From: Sabethes cyaneus
Lineage: Eukaryota > Arthropoda > Insecta > Diptera > Culicidae
NCBI RefSeq assembly: GCF_943734655.1
Contig: NC_071355.1
Span: forward strand, 72,811,449-72,875,448
Direction of reading: 5' to 3'
DNA: 64,000 nucleotides
Shown one piece after another: positions 34,860-45,995 of the stretch (the stretch's first letter is position 1; each line of letters opens with the position of its first letter). The notes beneath the pieces were generated by a model. That model saw nothing but the letters and a program-made list of their open reading frames with translations, was not told the DNA's origin and made no database searches. The position numbers and the translations under genes are program-made.

Positions 34860-37800
34860 CTTACTTACTTTACTTTACTTTTTCGGCGACAACCCGTTTA
34901 TCGAATCCGTGCTGAATTCAGGAGCCATCCCACGTTTATCGGTCTTGAGCTGTCGCTCTCCAATCGCCCCTTAACTTCTCTAGCATTCTCGTCTAAAGCG
35001 CTTGTCCAACTGGTAGGACGAGGTCTACTTCGAAGTTGCCGGCTTCTGTCGAATTCTCTGCTGAATATTGTTAAACAGTAAAAAAAAACTTTTAGCTGGT
35101 CGCTCATCCTGCATCCTTGCTACGTGGCCCATTGCAGCCTACCGGGTTTTAGTCGCTTAACAATATTTGCATCTTTGTATACTTGGTATATTTTATGACT
35201 CATGCGCCTGCACCATACTTCTTCTTCTAATATGCCGCCAAGAATTGATCGCAGAATCTTACGCTCAAAAACACCATGAGTTCGACGGGAGCTCTCACTC
35301 AACGTCCACGCCTCGTAACCGTAGAGAACCACTGAGAGAATTAGCATCTTATAAAGGGCTAGTTTTGTTCGAAATAGTAGGGTACGGGACCCTAGCTGAC
35401 TACATAATCCGTAAAAGACCCTGCTGGCAGCCGATATCCGCATATCTACCCACACTGCTCACATCGCTGTCGCATTTCACCATCGTACCAAGGTAAACAA
35501 ACTCGCCGATCACTTCAAAAGTATCTCCATCTATTACCACCGCAGTTCCGACATCTACGGTTAATAGTAACACCGATGATATCAAGGTCGTCCGTAAACC
35601 CTAGAAGCATATGAGATTTCGTGATGATGGTATCGCTGCTCTGCACGCCTGCCCTTCGAATAGCACCTTTCAATGCAATGTTGAACTGCAAAATCGATAG
35701 TCCGTCACCTTGCTTTAAACTATCTAACGTTACAAACGAGTTCGATGGCTCACCCGCTATCCTGGCGCTTGATTTCGAACCATCAACGGTAGCAAGTATC
35801 AGCCCAATCAGTTTTATTGGATAACCATGTTCAAGCATAATCCGCTCATTTCGTTTAACTCAATCGTACATCGCCTTGATGTCTATGAGCAAATGATGAG
35901 TTTGCAAGTTGAATTCCCGAAATTTGTCGCAAGGTGACCATTCGGTCTGTCTTGGAGCGTCCCTCTCGAAGACCGCACTGGTATTCGCCAACAAAGGTTT
36001 CCTGCAACGGCCTTAGCCTTAGAAACAGGATGCTGGAGGGAATTTTGTATGCAAAATTGAGGAGAGTAATGCCGCGGTAATTGCTGTATTCGAGTCGATG
36101 GCCCTTTTTCTAAATAGGGCATATGAGACCTTCCTACCAGTCTGTAGGTAGTTCCGCCTCAGTCCATACCTTTAGTATAACCTGATGGATTGCACAATAC
36201 ATCTGTTCGCTTCTTACTTTCAAAAGATCTGCGGGGATGGCGTCCTTTCCAGCTGATTTGCCGTTTTTCAGCTCTCCCGCTGCTTTTCTAACCTCGTCCA
36301 AAGTTGGTGGATCCGCAGTTTGTCCATCATCCTCAATCGTTATCCTATTTCTATAGACCGGCTCCATCCGTTGAACAATACATAGAAATGTTTTACCCGG
36401 CTAAGCGTAGGACCGCCAATCTTTCGGTACTCAGGTTTCCTTCCTTGTCGTTGCACATAACAGGAGTTGACACGGTCCGGCTCCTGATTCCGTTGATCGT
36501 ATCTTCCGAGAGTACTCTGCAGCAACTCCTTCCGCTGATAACCGCCGAATGTTCAATCGTATTTTCCTCGTTAGTTTCGATTTGAATACGTTGGACAACC
36601 GGGCGCGGATCTTGCTTACTACGAGATAGTGGTTCGAGTCGACGTTTGGTCTCCGGAAGGATCGCACGTCTACGACATCAGAAATGTGCCGGCCATCAAC
36701 CAGAACGTGGTGGATCTGAGAGCAGGCCTCTCCATTAGGGAGTTTCTAGGTGTGCATCCGAATGTCCCATTCTGCAAAATAGGTACCGTCATCCGGGGAT
36801 ACTTGCAACACTTTTGAACTTTGACTTAGTATAACTTTCGAAGTATACCGTTTAGGTCCAAGTGTAAGTAGCCAAAACTTGTATAGTGGTGAGTACTTTT
36901 GATTTATGATTATGAGAAAAAATATAAACTAAATGAATCTGTAGAATGAACCGAAAATAGGGGTGTTGCAAGTTACCCAGTAAACGGGGTTACTTGCAAC
37001 ACTTTTCTGATTTTGCGTTTCTTATGATTTTATATCTGATTTCACACCGCGAATGACTATTTTGAGATATTTTGAAGGTATTTGTAGTAAAACAAGGGAG
37101 GCGTTTTTTGTTTCCCAATTTCGCCAATCGCTTTTTTAAAGATATTCGGTGAAAATGCAGCATGTCGGCGAACTCCAAATTGCCGTTTCAAGGCACGTGG
37201 AATTTTATACAATTTTAATTTTTCTAGAGATGGTGGTAGACAAAATAACATCGTACAGATTTAAACTTACTTTGTACATACTGTCTATTACGACAATTTT
37301 CATTTTTACAAGTGCTGCAAGCCGCGCCATATTGGAAGTAACAACACGAATTCATCGTTTCTTTTCCAAGTTCAAAATATAAACAAAACTCAAAGTTGCC
37401 ATTTGTTAGCTTATATGATGCACTTATTGTGTACAGGAACCAAACAATAAAAAATAATTCCATGTCAATGAACTGACGCAACTTTGCACATCCATTTTTC
37501 CTACTCTGAAAGTGAAATTACTTTCCAATCGTATAAAAACAAGCAAAGCAATGATGTAATGGATTAAACTTAACTAAACAATAGGTAAACATCCCTTCTT
37601 TAAAATGGCAGTGGGTACAAATGGTTATGTTAACAAACAAATGCGTTAGAGCTGTCAGAAGCGCGATGCGCCAAAGTGTTGCAAGTAACCGCGGTGTTGC
37701 AAGTATCCCCGGATGACGGTACTGCAAAAAGCCAAACCTCTGGCTGCAGTGAAGTTGATTAGCCTCAGGTCATTTTTGTTTGTGGTAGGATGAAGGCTTT

Positions 37801-38030
37801 TTCTACCAGTAACGGGACGGAAGAACTCTTTGTGTTCGACCTGTGCATTTGTACCCCGATGACTATCTTTATGTCAAGCCTTGGGCACTCTCTATATGTC
37901 CTGTCAAGAAGATCAAAGAACCTCTTTTACGTCATCGGGTTTGTCGTTCGTCGGTGCGTACACATTTATCAAACTAGGCAAAAAATTTTCCCTTAATCCT
38001 CAACACGCATAGACGGTCATTAATGGGCCA
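34860..38030 (-). mobile_element. Decayed RTE-like LINE interrupted by a MITE
   Basis: Read on the - strand, the endonuclease is legible at about 38010-37735 (NDRLCVLRIKGKFF, INVYAPTNDKPDDVK, GRKSLHPTTNKND). After the MITE it resumes (TYFAEWDIRMHT, then VVDVRSFRRPNVDSNHYLV near 36660). The reverse transcriptase has DEVRKAAGELKNGKSAGKDA near 36310, DGLSILQFNIALKGA near 35710 and FTDD in place of the usual FADD box near 35610. The C-terminus has RISAASRVFYGL near 35440 and WTLSESSRR. The 3' end at 34860 is a (TAAAG/TAAG)n tail. Multiple stops and shifts are present, and the endonuclease N-terminus is missing. Confidence 0.85.
36786..37719. mobile_element. 934-bp MITE inside the RTE endonuclease
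   Basis: The terminal inverted repeats begin CCGTCATCCGGGGATACTTG and are exact for 26 bases at both ends. TA flanks both sides (36784-36785, 37720-37721). Deleting the insert and one TA restores a continuous endonuclease frame (FCSTYF across the junction), which proves insertion into an existing element. A diverged internal copy of the GTTGCAAGTA end lies at about 37678-37688. A fragment of the same family occurs at 61944-62049. Confidence 0.93.
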
Positions 38031-38490
38031 TAAGTTTTTTAAACATGCCGCCTTACTAGGGTTGCGATGCGTACTCTCGCGGACAGGGCTGTCGTCTTCG
38101 GTATAGCTGGCGAGACACAGCGTTTCATAAGTCAGCCGCCTGACTGAAGTTTTTGGAGCGTCTTAGTAGAATACGATACGAATTATTAAATTCCAGGACA
38201 CACCCGCTCTGGATCAGTCGCTGTTGTACGCCGCCCCTAACCTGGGATGCAGCCGCATACCTGGCACGGAAACTGCGATTCACCGTGGGAGCACCTGGAG
38301 ACAGGCTTTCACGGCTCGGAAGACTGTTCCGTTTCCAACACTCAGCGGAAGCACAGGTGCCGTCCTCCCTGCCGGTATACGACCTTAGTTTCCACCGAGG
38401 TTGATTACCCGATCTCCACTAAGGTTGGTCGTATTCCAGATGGTATCACGAGTAGCAAGGCATATGAGTTGCTGGATAAGAGGCCAGGCT
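38031..38490 (-). repeat. LINE 5'-UTR-like block next to the RTE remnant
   Basis: It shares GCCTTACTAGG, CTCGCG and 'cgaccttag(c/t)ttcca' phrases with 24225-24530. It lies where the 5' leader of the decayed RTE should be, but the endonuclease N-terminus is missing between them. This means either an internal deletion or two separate insertions. The open frames in this block are not conserved protein. Confidence 0.45.
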
Positions 38491-39214
38491 AATGACTGCT
38501 ATGGGGTCTATTTTATAACAGCAGGTACGCGAGGTACCGTTGTTACGCATTACCTAGCCGTGCACCAGCCACCAGCCAATTTCGACTTCATTATAACTAA
38601 AATTCTCACTGATAAGTTTTCGGTCCAGTACCATGTTTTGCTGTCCTGACATTTTATAATGACGTTTTATGGAGGAAGAGGTAGAAGTAAGTAATGAAAT
38701 CAAAGATATTTATAGTATCGGACACAGTGGGACAAGACGTGAAGGGGGAGAAGTGGAAAATTAGATAAAGGGGTGTGGGGGGGGGGGGGGTTGTTGAAAC
38801 AACGCTTACTAGGTTTCTTTGTTCTTTGCTTACAAGCTGTGTAGTTTGTCCCTTTTTACCTTGCTTGGGGATTCGCGGATTGAACCAATTATAACCGTCT
38901 TCGTACCCAACCAAAAAAAAATTAACAATATACCATACAAACAACAAAGGAATGATGAAAAGTTTCGTAAATATCGTGAATGTAAAACTGTCTCCCAACT
39001 TTCCATATGCAAGGCAATGAAACGAGAGAATTTGTTTCGGCCGTGGGATCTCCAACAGAAAAGTTGGCAAAGTGGCTAGTTGAAGAATTTCAATCCATGC
39101 TAGAGAAATTTCATAATCGAGTGGCTAAGAGCACAGGAGATTTCGTTGATAAATGAAAAACATCTGGCAACATTGGGAATGACGAATTAATGGTTCTTGT
39201 ACGTCCCTATGTCC
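38491..39214. other. Non-coding stretch with a G-run
   Basis: Contains a poly-G run at about 38777-38790 and otherwise nothing recognised. The - strand of 38654-39070 is open for 138 codons, but its composition is tied to the G-run and it shows no known motif. Confidence 0.35.
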
Positions 39215-39560
39215 CCAACACTCCGTCATCTAATGCCTGTAGAATCTGTTTTACCGAATGCACAATGCGTTCCCAGACGCCACCCACATGTGGCGGAGAG
39301 AATAAAGCTCCACTTTATAGTGCGATCATGACTATTTCGGCTGTTCATTATTAATTCTCTATTATTAACTGTTATTTTCTCCATGCACCTTTAAAGTTTA
39401 TGCCATTGTCCGAAAAAAATTCATCCGGAGTTCCTTGATCATTAATAAACCTCCGGATTGCCATCAGGCACGACCGTCTAATGGTCGTTAAACCGTTTAC
39501 CTGCTCTAAGTGGACCACTAGCACTGTCAACCAGGTGAAAAGGGCCACCAACCTGTTTTT
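39215..39560 (-). pseudogene. BEL/Pao LTR-retrotransposon integrase fragment
   Basis: On the - strand about 52 codons are open from 39559: FTWLTVLVVHLEQVNGLTT, MAIRRFINDQGTPDEF and FFSDNGINFKGA. In a shifted frame after about 39380 comes SPPHVGGVWERIVHSVKQIL. The SDNG aspartate and the GGVWER glutamate are two of the three integrase catalytic residues, and the MAIRRF...GTP-EF...SDN spacing is that of BEL/Pao elements. No LTR, gag, protease or RT was seen nearby. It is a small isolated relic with a shift and stops. Confidence 0.8.
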
Positions 39561-42039
39561 CCATCATGTTTTTGGCGAAGTGGCGTTAGTGTTCAAGTGA
39601 ATTCTGTTCTGTTTTTGCCTACTTACGAATCTTCAATGGCGCAAGTAACAAAAGTTTAAAAACATTAATGGTCGGTAGGCACGATTTGTTTTTTGCTAAA
39701 ATAAACTTACTAATTTTCAAACAATGTTGTCTCAATATTGTTTCCTATTTCATTAAATGCCAAAAAACAATTGTACCTACCAACTTAAAAATGGAATTCA
39801 ATTCTATTAAATGTATTTAAATGTCTTCTACGTCATTTATTGATATTTTAAATAAAAGTGTTTCCTGAATATTTTTCTAAAAAACGTGTTACAAGTGTTT
39901 CTTCAAAAATATCTTCTATCATTGCGGCAACCAGTTAAATTGTTTTCCCAAACTTTTTCGAATTAAATGCGAATCGATATTCTGTATACACTACGTAGAT
40001 GATTACATAGATAAGGGAATAGCCGAATAATACTTCCAAATCACGAGACAAAAATCGGTTGAAATCTTGTAAGTACAACACGTGCTATTATTACGAATAT
40101 TCCACCAATTGAATAATTTTTCATCAACTGTTTCTCGTCTAGCTTGTTTGTTGATCATTTGTATTCATTAAGGCACACAAAAACTAACCTCCAAAAAAGT
40201 CGACATGATTTAGATGCGAAATGTGTGCTACCTTAGAGTAAGATAGCCGTGTCATCCATGCTGCTCGGCAGTGGAAGACTGCCGGAATGACAGCGAAGCA
40301 CGGCCGCAGTACCTACTACCCGGTTTGGTTCTATTTGGAACCGGTACGATATCAAAGATGCGAATCATGAATTATTAAAATAAAATTTAATGCTTTACGG
40401 CTCGTTAGGTTCGCGTTCCTATGGAGCATCTTTGTAATTCGTGGAACAACGATCGACCGGCGATGGCAATGGATGTTTCCCGTTTAGATATTGGTTTCAC
40501 GATTGATGGGCTGGAACATATGTGCTAATTTTTGTGTATTAATGTGAAGTAGACGAGGCAAAACGCTAACGATTAGACGATAGAACTATACGATCTGCAA
40601 CAGTAGATGCTTGCGGCAACCTATATTTTTCCATGATTATTCGTATTTATGCTACATCCTATGTCGTAACAACCTTTAAGTTTTTAGCGATCCATAGCAA
40701 ATACGTTGCGATTGAACTCTTCCAGCCATAACTTTCACGCCGATCCGTGCGAAATGAGTCAGCTTTAGTAGGTTAAAAGACTAAACTTACCGGGGCACTA
40801 AGCTGTCCTCGATTTTGCCCGTTTTACGATGGCATCAGGCAAGCGGTCGTTCCACCACCGCACCGCACCGCTGGAAGTAGTGGCAACGAAAATAAATTAT
40901 GCAATCGGAAAACTGGTTCGTTGCTCAGTTTATAAACATATTCGTATGCTCATGTTTCTTTTTTCGGAAACCGATTCGAGCGATGAGAAACGGTTAGACC
41001 ACTCAACCTCAACCGCGCGAGCCTCCCGTTGACTTTGCGGTCTGTGCACGTGAATCGCCGGCGAAAGGAGGAAAAGTCATTCTCCCCACTTTCTCTTTCT
41101 AGCATAATGTTGTTAGAAGAGGTAAGTCGTAATGTATGTGCTTAAAGTAAACAAAGACACAGTGATATAAATTGCCGAATGAAGCTGCCCGGTCAGAATG
41201 AGACTTTCAAGTGTCGGAAATGTTGTGTCCACCTAAGATCTATCATTGTATTCGCAGTGATGCTGACTTGATCTTTGTGTCGTCGGATCTCAAAGGCTTT
41301 GTCTTTTTATGCACGTCGCAGTTTTTCTTCTAATTTTATAGAATTCGATTTTCATCTTATTTGTTCGAAATTGGTATATTGCTACTGTTCAATGTATTTA
41401 GCTTTTTGTTTTGTATTGTTTACAATAATTGCCTATAACGTCATTGTCGTCAGGTTGTTTATTACAACAACTCTATTAGATGTTAGGAACAGCGTCACAA
41501 TTTACAGCCGTGAACAAGAGAAGCAAAAGAAAAGTTCATCAAAAATGGAATATTTTATTGTCCTCGTTTTGTGTTGTGACACACTTTTGTTTGTTACATT
41601 TTAGAAGCGGTTGTGAAATTAAAAATGTTTTATAGAGTGCTTGGATGTCTCTTTCTTTTGTCAAATTTATTGATTAGGTACTTGATTGCATTCTTGTAGT
41701 AACCTAGAAATAAATCAGAGAAATATAAAACTTAATTATGTTAGGTAGCAGTTGATAGGTTTGACAACATACGCACACTCGGTTGATATTTACAGACCAT
41801 ACGTATAAATAGGTCGTTCTGTTTCTAATACCCTCTGATCGAATGACTCATAGTTCGTCTGAATAGAAAGCAAAAACAGTGACAATTGATCTGTGTTTGA
41901 TTTTACATTGGTATGTAAATTTGTGTACAAAACGAGTAAATGATTGCAGAACACGAGCGATGATATAGGGATGATATAGGGTAGTTATCCAGAAATTTTA
42001 ATTTTCATAATGTGGCTTAACTGGCGAAGGGTGTACGGA
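39561..42039. other. Non-coding stretch, nothing recognised
   Basis: AT-rich with a GC-richer section at about 40800-41100 that could be a promoter or untranslated exon. A 109-codon open frame (41275-41604 +) has no recognised motif and is judged accidental. Confidence 0.35.
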
Positions 42040-42590
42040 ACACTATATAACGGGTGACAACTAAAATTTTGGATTTTTTTCTCAAGCTGTCAAAAAAAGA
42101 CAAAGATACATGAAGAAGATCTGATTTACTGAAATTAAAGATACATTATCCATTGTTGAAAAAAATTAGTGTACATTTGAAAACGGTCCGTAATCGGCTG
42201 TTCGGCGAAGCTTTCGTTTGACGTCTAAACAGGAGCGTTGTACGGCCGTCATGTCAACTTTGCGAATGCATCTTTTGATTCTATCAATCCACTGTTTGCA
42301 ATTCGTGGTTCTCTAGTTATTTTTGTACACCAAAGAACTCAAAATCCCGAAGAAATCTTCGATTGGGCGCACTGATACAGATTTTTTTCGGGTCGTGGCT
42401 TTTGGGTAAAACTGGGATCGAATGGATATTCAGGAACGATTGTGTTTTTATGGCGTTATGCGATGGCGTTCTATCCGGCCAAAGCACGTATTGTCAATCT
42501 GCATGATATTTTTCTAGAAACGGGATCAAAATTTTCTTCAAAAGTTCGTCTGTTGCATCTTAAATAATAGCCAAACCAAAGGGGTTGTTG
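42040..42590 (-). pseudogene. IS630-Tc1-mariner transposase C-terminal remnant
   Basis: The - strand from about 42560 reads ATDELLKKILIPFLEKYHAD, a TGA, then QYVLWPDRTPSHNA with the second catalytic aspartate. It continues with FLNIHSIPVLPKS and, after a frameshift, SVRPIEDFFGIL with the catalytic glutamate near 42350, followed by LVYKNN. The spacing between the two acids is about 37-38 residues allowing for the shift, like the DD37E group. Further downstream come WIDRIKRCIRKVDMTAVQRS and a 3' end near the tataacgggtgacaac sequence. The N-terminal half and the second terminal repeat were not found. Confidence 0.75.
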
Positions 42591-43156
42591 TTGTAGAAAC
42601 GAAATATATGTCAATATATACTTCAATGTTTAGTTAACAACTACCACAAAGATAGTTTAATTACAATGAACATTGATATTAATAAAATTACATGAGCTTT
42701 AAACATAAAGTTGAGTTAAATACCTAATAAATAATAAACAGTAGCGTATCTATGAACATTACACATGAATAACAATCAACAACAACCAATAATGAGTACG
42801 TGGTTTATAGACAGCTACTAAATATGTAATAGCCCCTCCAGATTTTACAAAGGGGAAATGGAAGGGGTGCAAAATCTCAGGACCATCTATTTGATCATTC
42901 AACAAAGTTAATTATTTACTTCTCGATTTACGGCTCGATCCTGCAGCCAGAGGACACGCAATCAGCCTTTCCTGCCGACCGTACCGACAGTATACATAAG
43001 GTAAAGCATATTTTTCTCATATTAAAGTGTTTATTCAAAGAATCTGAAATTTCTAGAGAAAGAGTAAAAATGAATTTTAATTATTTAGCAGACTTGCGAT
43101 ACTGTTTGCTCCTGTAAAAGATAATGTAATCAAAATTGTCAAAATATTGTGTTCCC
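42591..43156. other. Non-coding stretch
   Basis: AT-rich sequence with no recognised gene or element boundary. It may include the lost 5' half of the transposon at 42040-42590. Confidence 0.3.
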
Positions 43157-43158
43157 TA

Positions 43159-43495
43159 CTGTATTACCTGACTCACTGCGAATATGCGTAGTGTTCAAGG
43201 GATCGTGTTGGTTCGAAAGGTTTCGTAAAATATCGCCCTTGTATCGAAAATATCGTTAATTTTGATCACTAAAAATAACGTACTTAAACTTTATATTTCA
43301 TGTGCTAGTAGTACGCAATAATTGTATTGTGAAACTGAATTGTTATTTATGCACTTTCTACAAATTAAATGCAATAACAAAAGCACAACTTATAAAAATC
43401 GTTTGTTATCGATATTAACTGCATATGCGTTATAAACGAATAAAACGTATGGTTACGTTTTATTTCAATAATTCGCAGTGAGTCAGGTAAAACAG
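43159..43495. mobile_element. 337-bp TA-flanked MITE
   Basis: The ends CTGTATTACCTGACTCACTG and its near-exact reverse complement (ATTCGCAGTGAGTCAGGTAA just inside ACAG) form about 25-bp terminal repeats. TA flanks it at 43157-43158 and 43496-43497. There is no coding capacity. Confidence 0.85.
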
Positions 43496-43547
43496 TAGGA
43501 AGCATTATTGCTATTGATGTACACTAACGTATTTTTGATGTGCATAT

Positions 43548-43894
43548 TAGAGATGGTCGGGTAGCGGAAAATTTACCCGAAACCCGCACCCGTACCCGTA
43601 CCCGCCGGGTACGGGTCGGGTTCGGGTATTGAAAAAAAATAATTTGCGGGTTCGGGTCGGGTACGGGTTTGGTTTTGAAACCGGGTACGGGTCGGGTCGG
43701 GTCTATTGACCTCGTTTAACACTAAAGATTGTCGGGTATCCGGACCCGTACCCGTGCCCGACGGGTTGCGGTCGGGTTCGGGTATCAAAAAAAATAAACT
43801 TGCGGGTTCGGGTCGGGCACGGATTTTTATTTTTTTTCCTAATCGGGTACGGGTCGGGTTCGGGTATTCAAATTTTCATACCCGACCATCTCTA
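43548..43894. mobile_element. hAT-type MITE made of GGGTACGGGTCGGGTT-like repeats
   Basis: The termini TAGAGATGGTCGGGTA and its reverse complement are flanked by an exact 8-bp duplication GTGCATAT (43540-43547 and 43895-43902). The interior is a dense array of CGGGTACGGGT/CGGGTTCGGGT words, mostly in one orientation but starting with the opposite strand, so it can fold and has strong G-tract asymmetry. The open frames across it (43573-43788 - and 43706-44338 +) are repeat artefacts. Confidence 0.92.
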
Positions 43895-45465
43895 GTGCAT
43901 ATGAGTTTCTCACGCCGAACCGATCATTATAGTTTGGCACAATCTCACCTTGTGGAGCTCGGAAAGTGCAAAGGTTGGAAAAAAAATATTTTCGCAATCA
44001 AAATAGAAGAATCAATATATATAGAATGCCAGTGTCGCTGTTTTTCTACAGGACTCATGGTGGTAAACATGCTGCTAACAATCTGCATCAAGTCTGTGAA
44101 TCGGGAACTTCATTGTCAAAGCTGCTCATTGTTATTTATCTGTTCTTTATCTGTGCGCTGGTTGGTGCTGTCATCAGTGCGCTCATCGCTGTGTTTTCAT
44201 GCCATTAAAACGTTCTTTTTCTTTCGTCCGGATAAATTGAATCCCACAACTACGCCCTTTTGCACCGATTTTTTCAGAAATTTGAAGCAAGCGAAGTTTC
44301 CAATCACATTTACTTGGCAGCTATATTTGAAATTTTAAACTGATTGTCAAAGTTTGACAATGAGATTCCCCTTTTGATGAATCTCAGGCACACACACATA
44401 TGCATATGGGTCATTCCACGTCAAGTGTCCGAGTCACCTGTAATCGACCTTCTCGGATTTTCACTAAACTTGGCCAGATTGTTCGTTTTGGGTCAAGAAG
44501 CAAAAATCCTAAGTTTGGTACCGATTGGACTTTCCCTCGATTTTTGGGAACCCCCCCCCCCCCCCCCCCCTTTATTAGAAAAAGCATCATTTTCGTCAAA
44601 TTCGCTTAATTTCTTTTGCTTATATCTTCGTAAATATTCAATTTAGAAAAAAAACTTTATTCTACATTTTCATGGGAAATCATCTGAGGAATTCGACAAA
44701 AATATTAGTTGCGGCAGTGCTGCTAAATACTTTTATTTTCGATCTGAAAACTAAATTTGTATTTTTCTCTCAATGAGTACAATTTGATCTCAAAAATTTC
44801 AACACCATCGTGTTCCTCAGACTTTTTTAACGAATCACTCAACACCACGAGGTGTTCCGTCCCGTTCTAGAGATATAGCGTTTTGAAACAAACAATTCCC
44901 AATTTCTCATGTAAAATTGTAAACAAAATTAAATTTCCTAGCAATAAGTAAACAACAAAAGAGGCAAAATTAATTTGGTTTAATCTAAAGCAACATTGCG
45001 CTGTTGTGGATGCACATAAACAGTATATAATATAACAAAAGTTTATTTTTGAGCATCTTAGCAGAATACGAAAGTTGAGTGAAAGAAAAGTCAAACCTAT
45101 TTTCACAATAAAATTCCACTATTAACGCTTTTCACCTTCTACTTGAAGGCTTCATAAATGTCTGTTTTCGAACTGTTTTGTAGTTTAGATTTTTCTTTCA
45201 TTCAAGAATATAATATAGTTTTTCCTAACAGTGGTGCCAACTTTACAGTTTTCACTAGTATTGTAACATTATAAATCCATATCAATATTTTATATCAGTA
45301 TTAACAGTATTAATATATTTTTATTTCTCCAAATAATTATTTCCTTGTGCCTTTTCTGCTTATATTTTTGATACTTTATATGTAGTCCGTGAATTCGATT
45401 CGGAAACCGTTTTCATTATAACAGAGTTGGTACTAACAGGAATTGCGGCATGCATAAATCGGATA

Positions 45466-45878
45466 CAGTGGACCCCCGTTCGTTTGAACGATTCCTCATG
45501 CAAACTAACGGGGTTAGTTTTTAATTTGAACAACTGGCAACCCTAAATATGCTGGAAATTGTGTGAACTGGTCACCCTACTCTTTGTTATTGTTTTGGTG
45601 GTTTGATTCAGTTGGAAGTTGGAAGCAGCGAATATTTCATTCTCCGATCGGATTTCTATCATAATCGTTGGGAAAATACAATGTGAAACAGATTAAACAC
45701 GCTATATCAATACAAACAAATCGCGTTTATGCGCATTGTCTGCATAAGCAAATGATGTCATGTTGAGATTTGAGAATGACATTTGAACCATTTTTTAATT
45801 TGCACGTCGTACAAACCAACGGGGTGCAAATTAAAACGTGTTCAGATTAAAAACGGTCAAACGAACGGGGGTCCACGG
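45466..45878. mobile_element. pogo/Tigger-type MITE (413 bp)
   Basis: The ends CAGTGGACCCCCGTTCGTTT and its near-exact reverse complement (AACGAACGGGGGTCCACGG; the last bases differ) are flanked by TA (45464-45465, 45879-45880). The CAGTGGACCCCCGTT-type terminus is what I associate with pogo/Tigger-like elements. No transposase is present. Confidence 0.85.
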
Positions 45879-45995
45879 TACCAGGAATAGATGCTGCTGA
45901 CAGGAAGCGATCCTTCAATATTTTTTTTTCGCAACTCCGGCGAAGAACTAATTTATTTCATATGAATTATATAGAAACCTAAACAATGCTATATA

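Noticed and set aside
38654..39070. 138-codon open frame on - strand
   Set aside because: It crosses a poly-G run and shows no known domain. Homopolymer runs keep frames open by chance.
41275..41604. 109-codon open frame on + strand
   Set aside because: AT-driven composition with long hydrophobic runs, no recognised motif, no splice or family support.
43573..44338. Long open frames with PDPxPxGTGTG-like or SGPVPVPDG repeats
   Set aside because: They are translations of the G-rich hAT MITE array, not a protein gene.
44549..44571. Long C-run in the left foldback arm
   Set aside because: The mirrored right arm has only a short G-run (ggggggg near 48124), so this is simple-repeat expansion or sequencing uncertainty, not a functional site.
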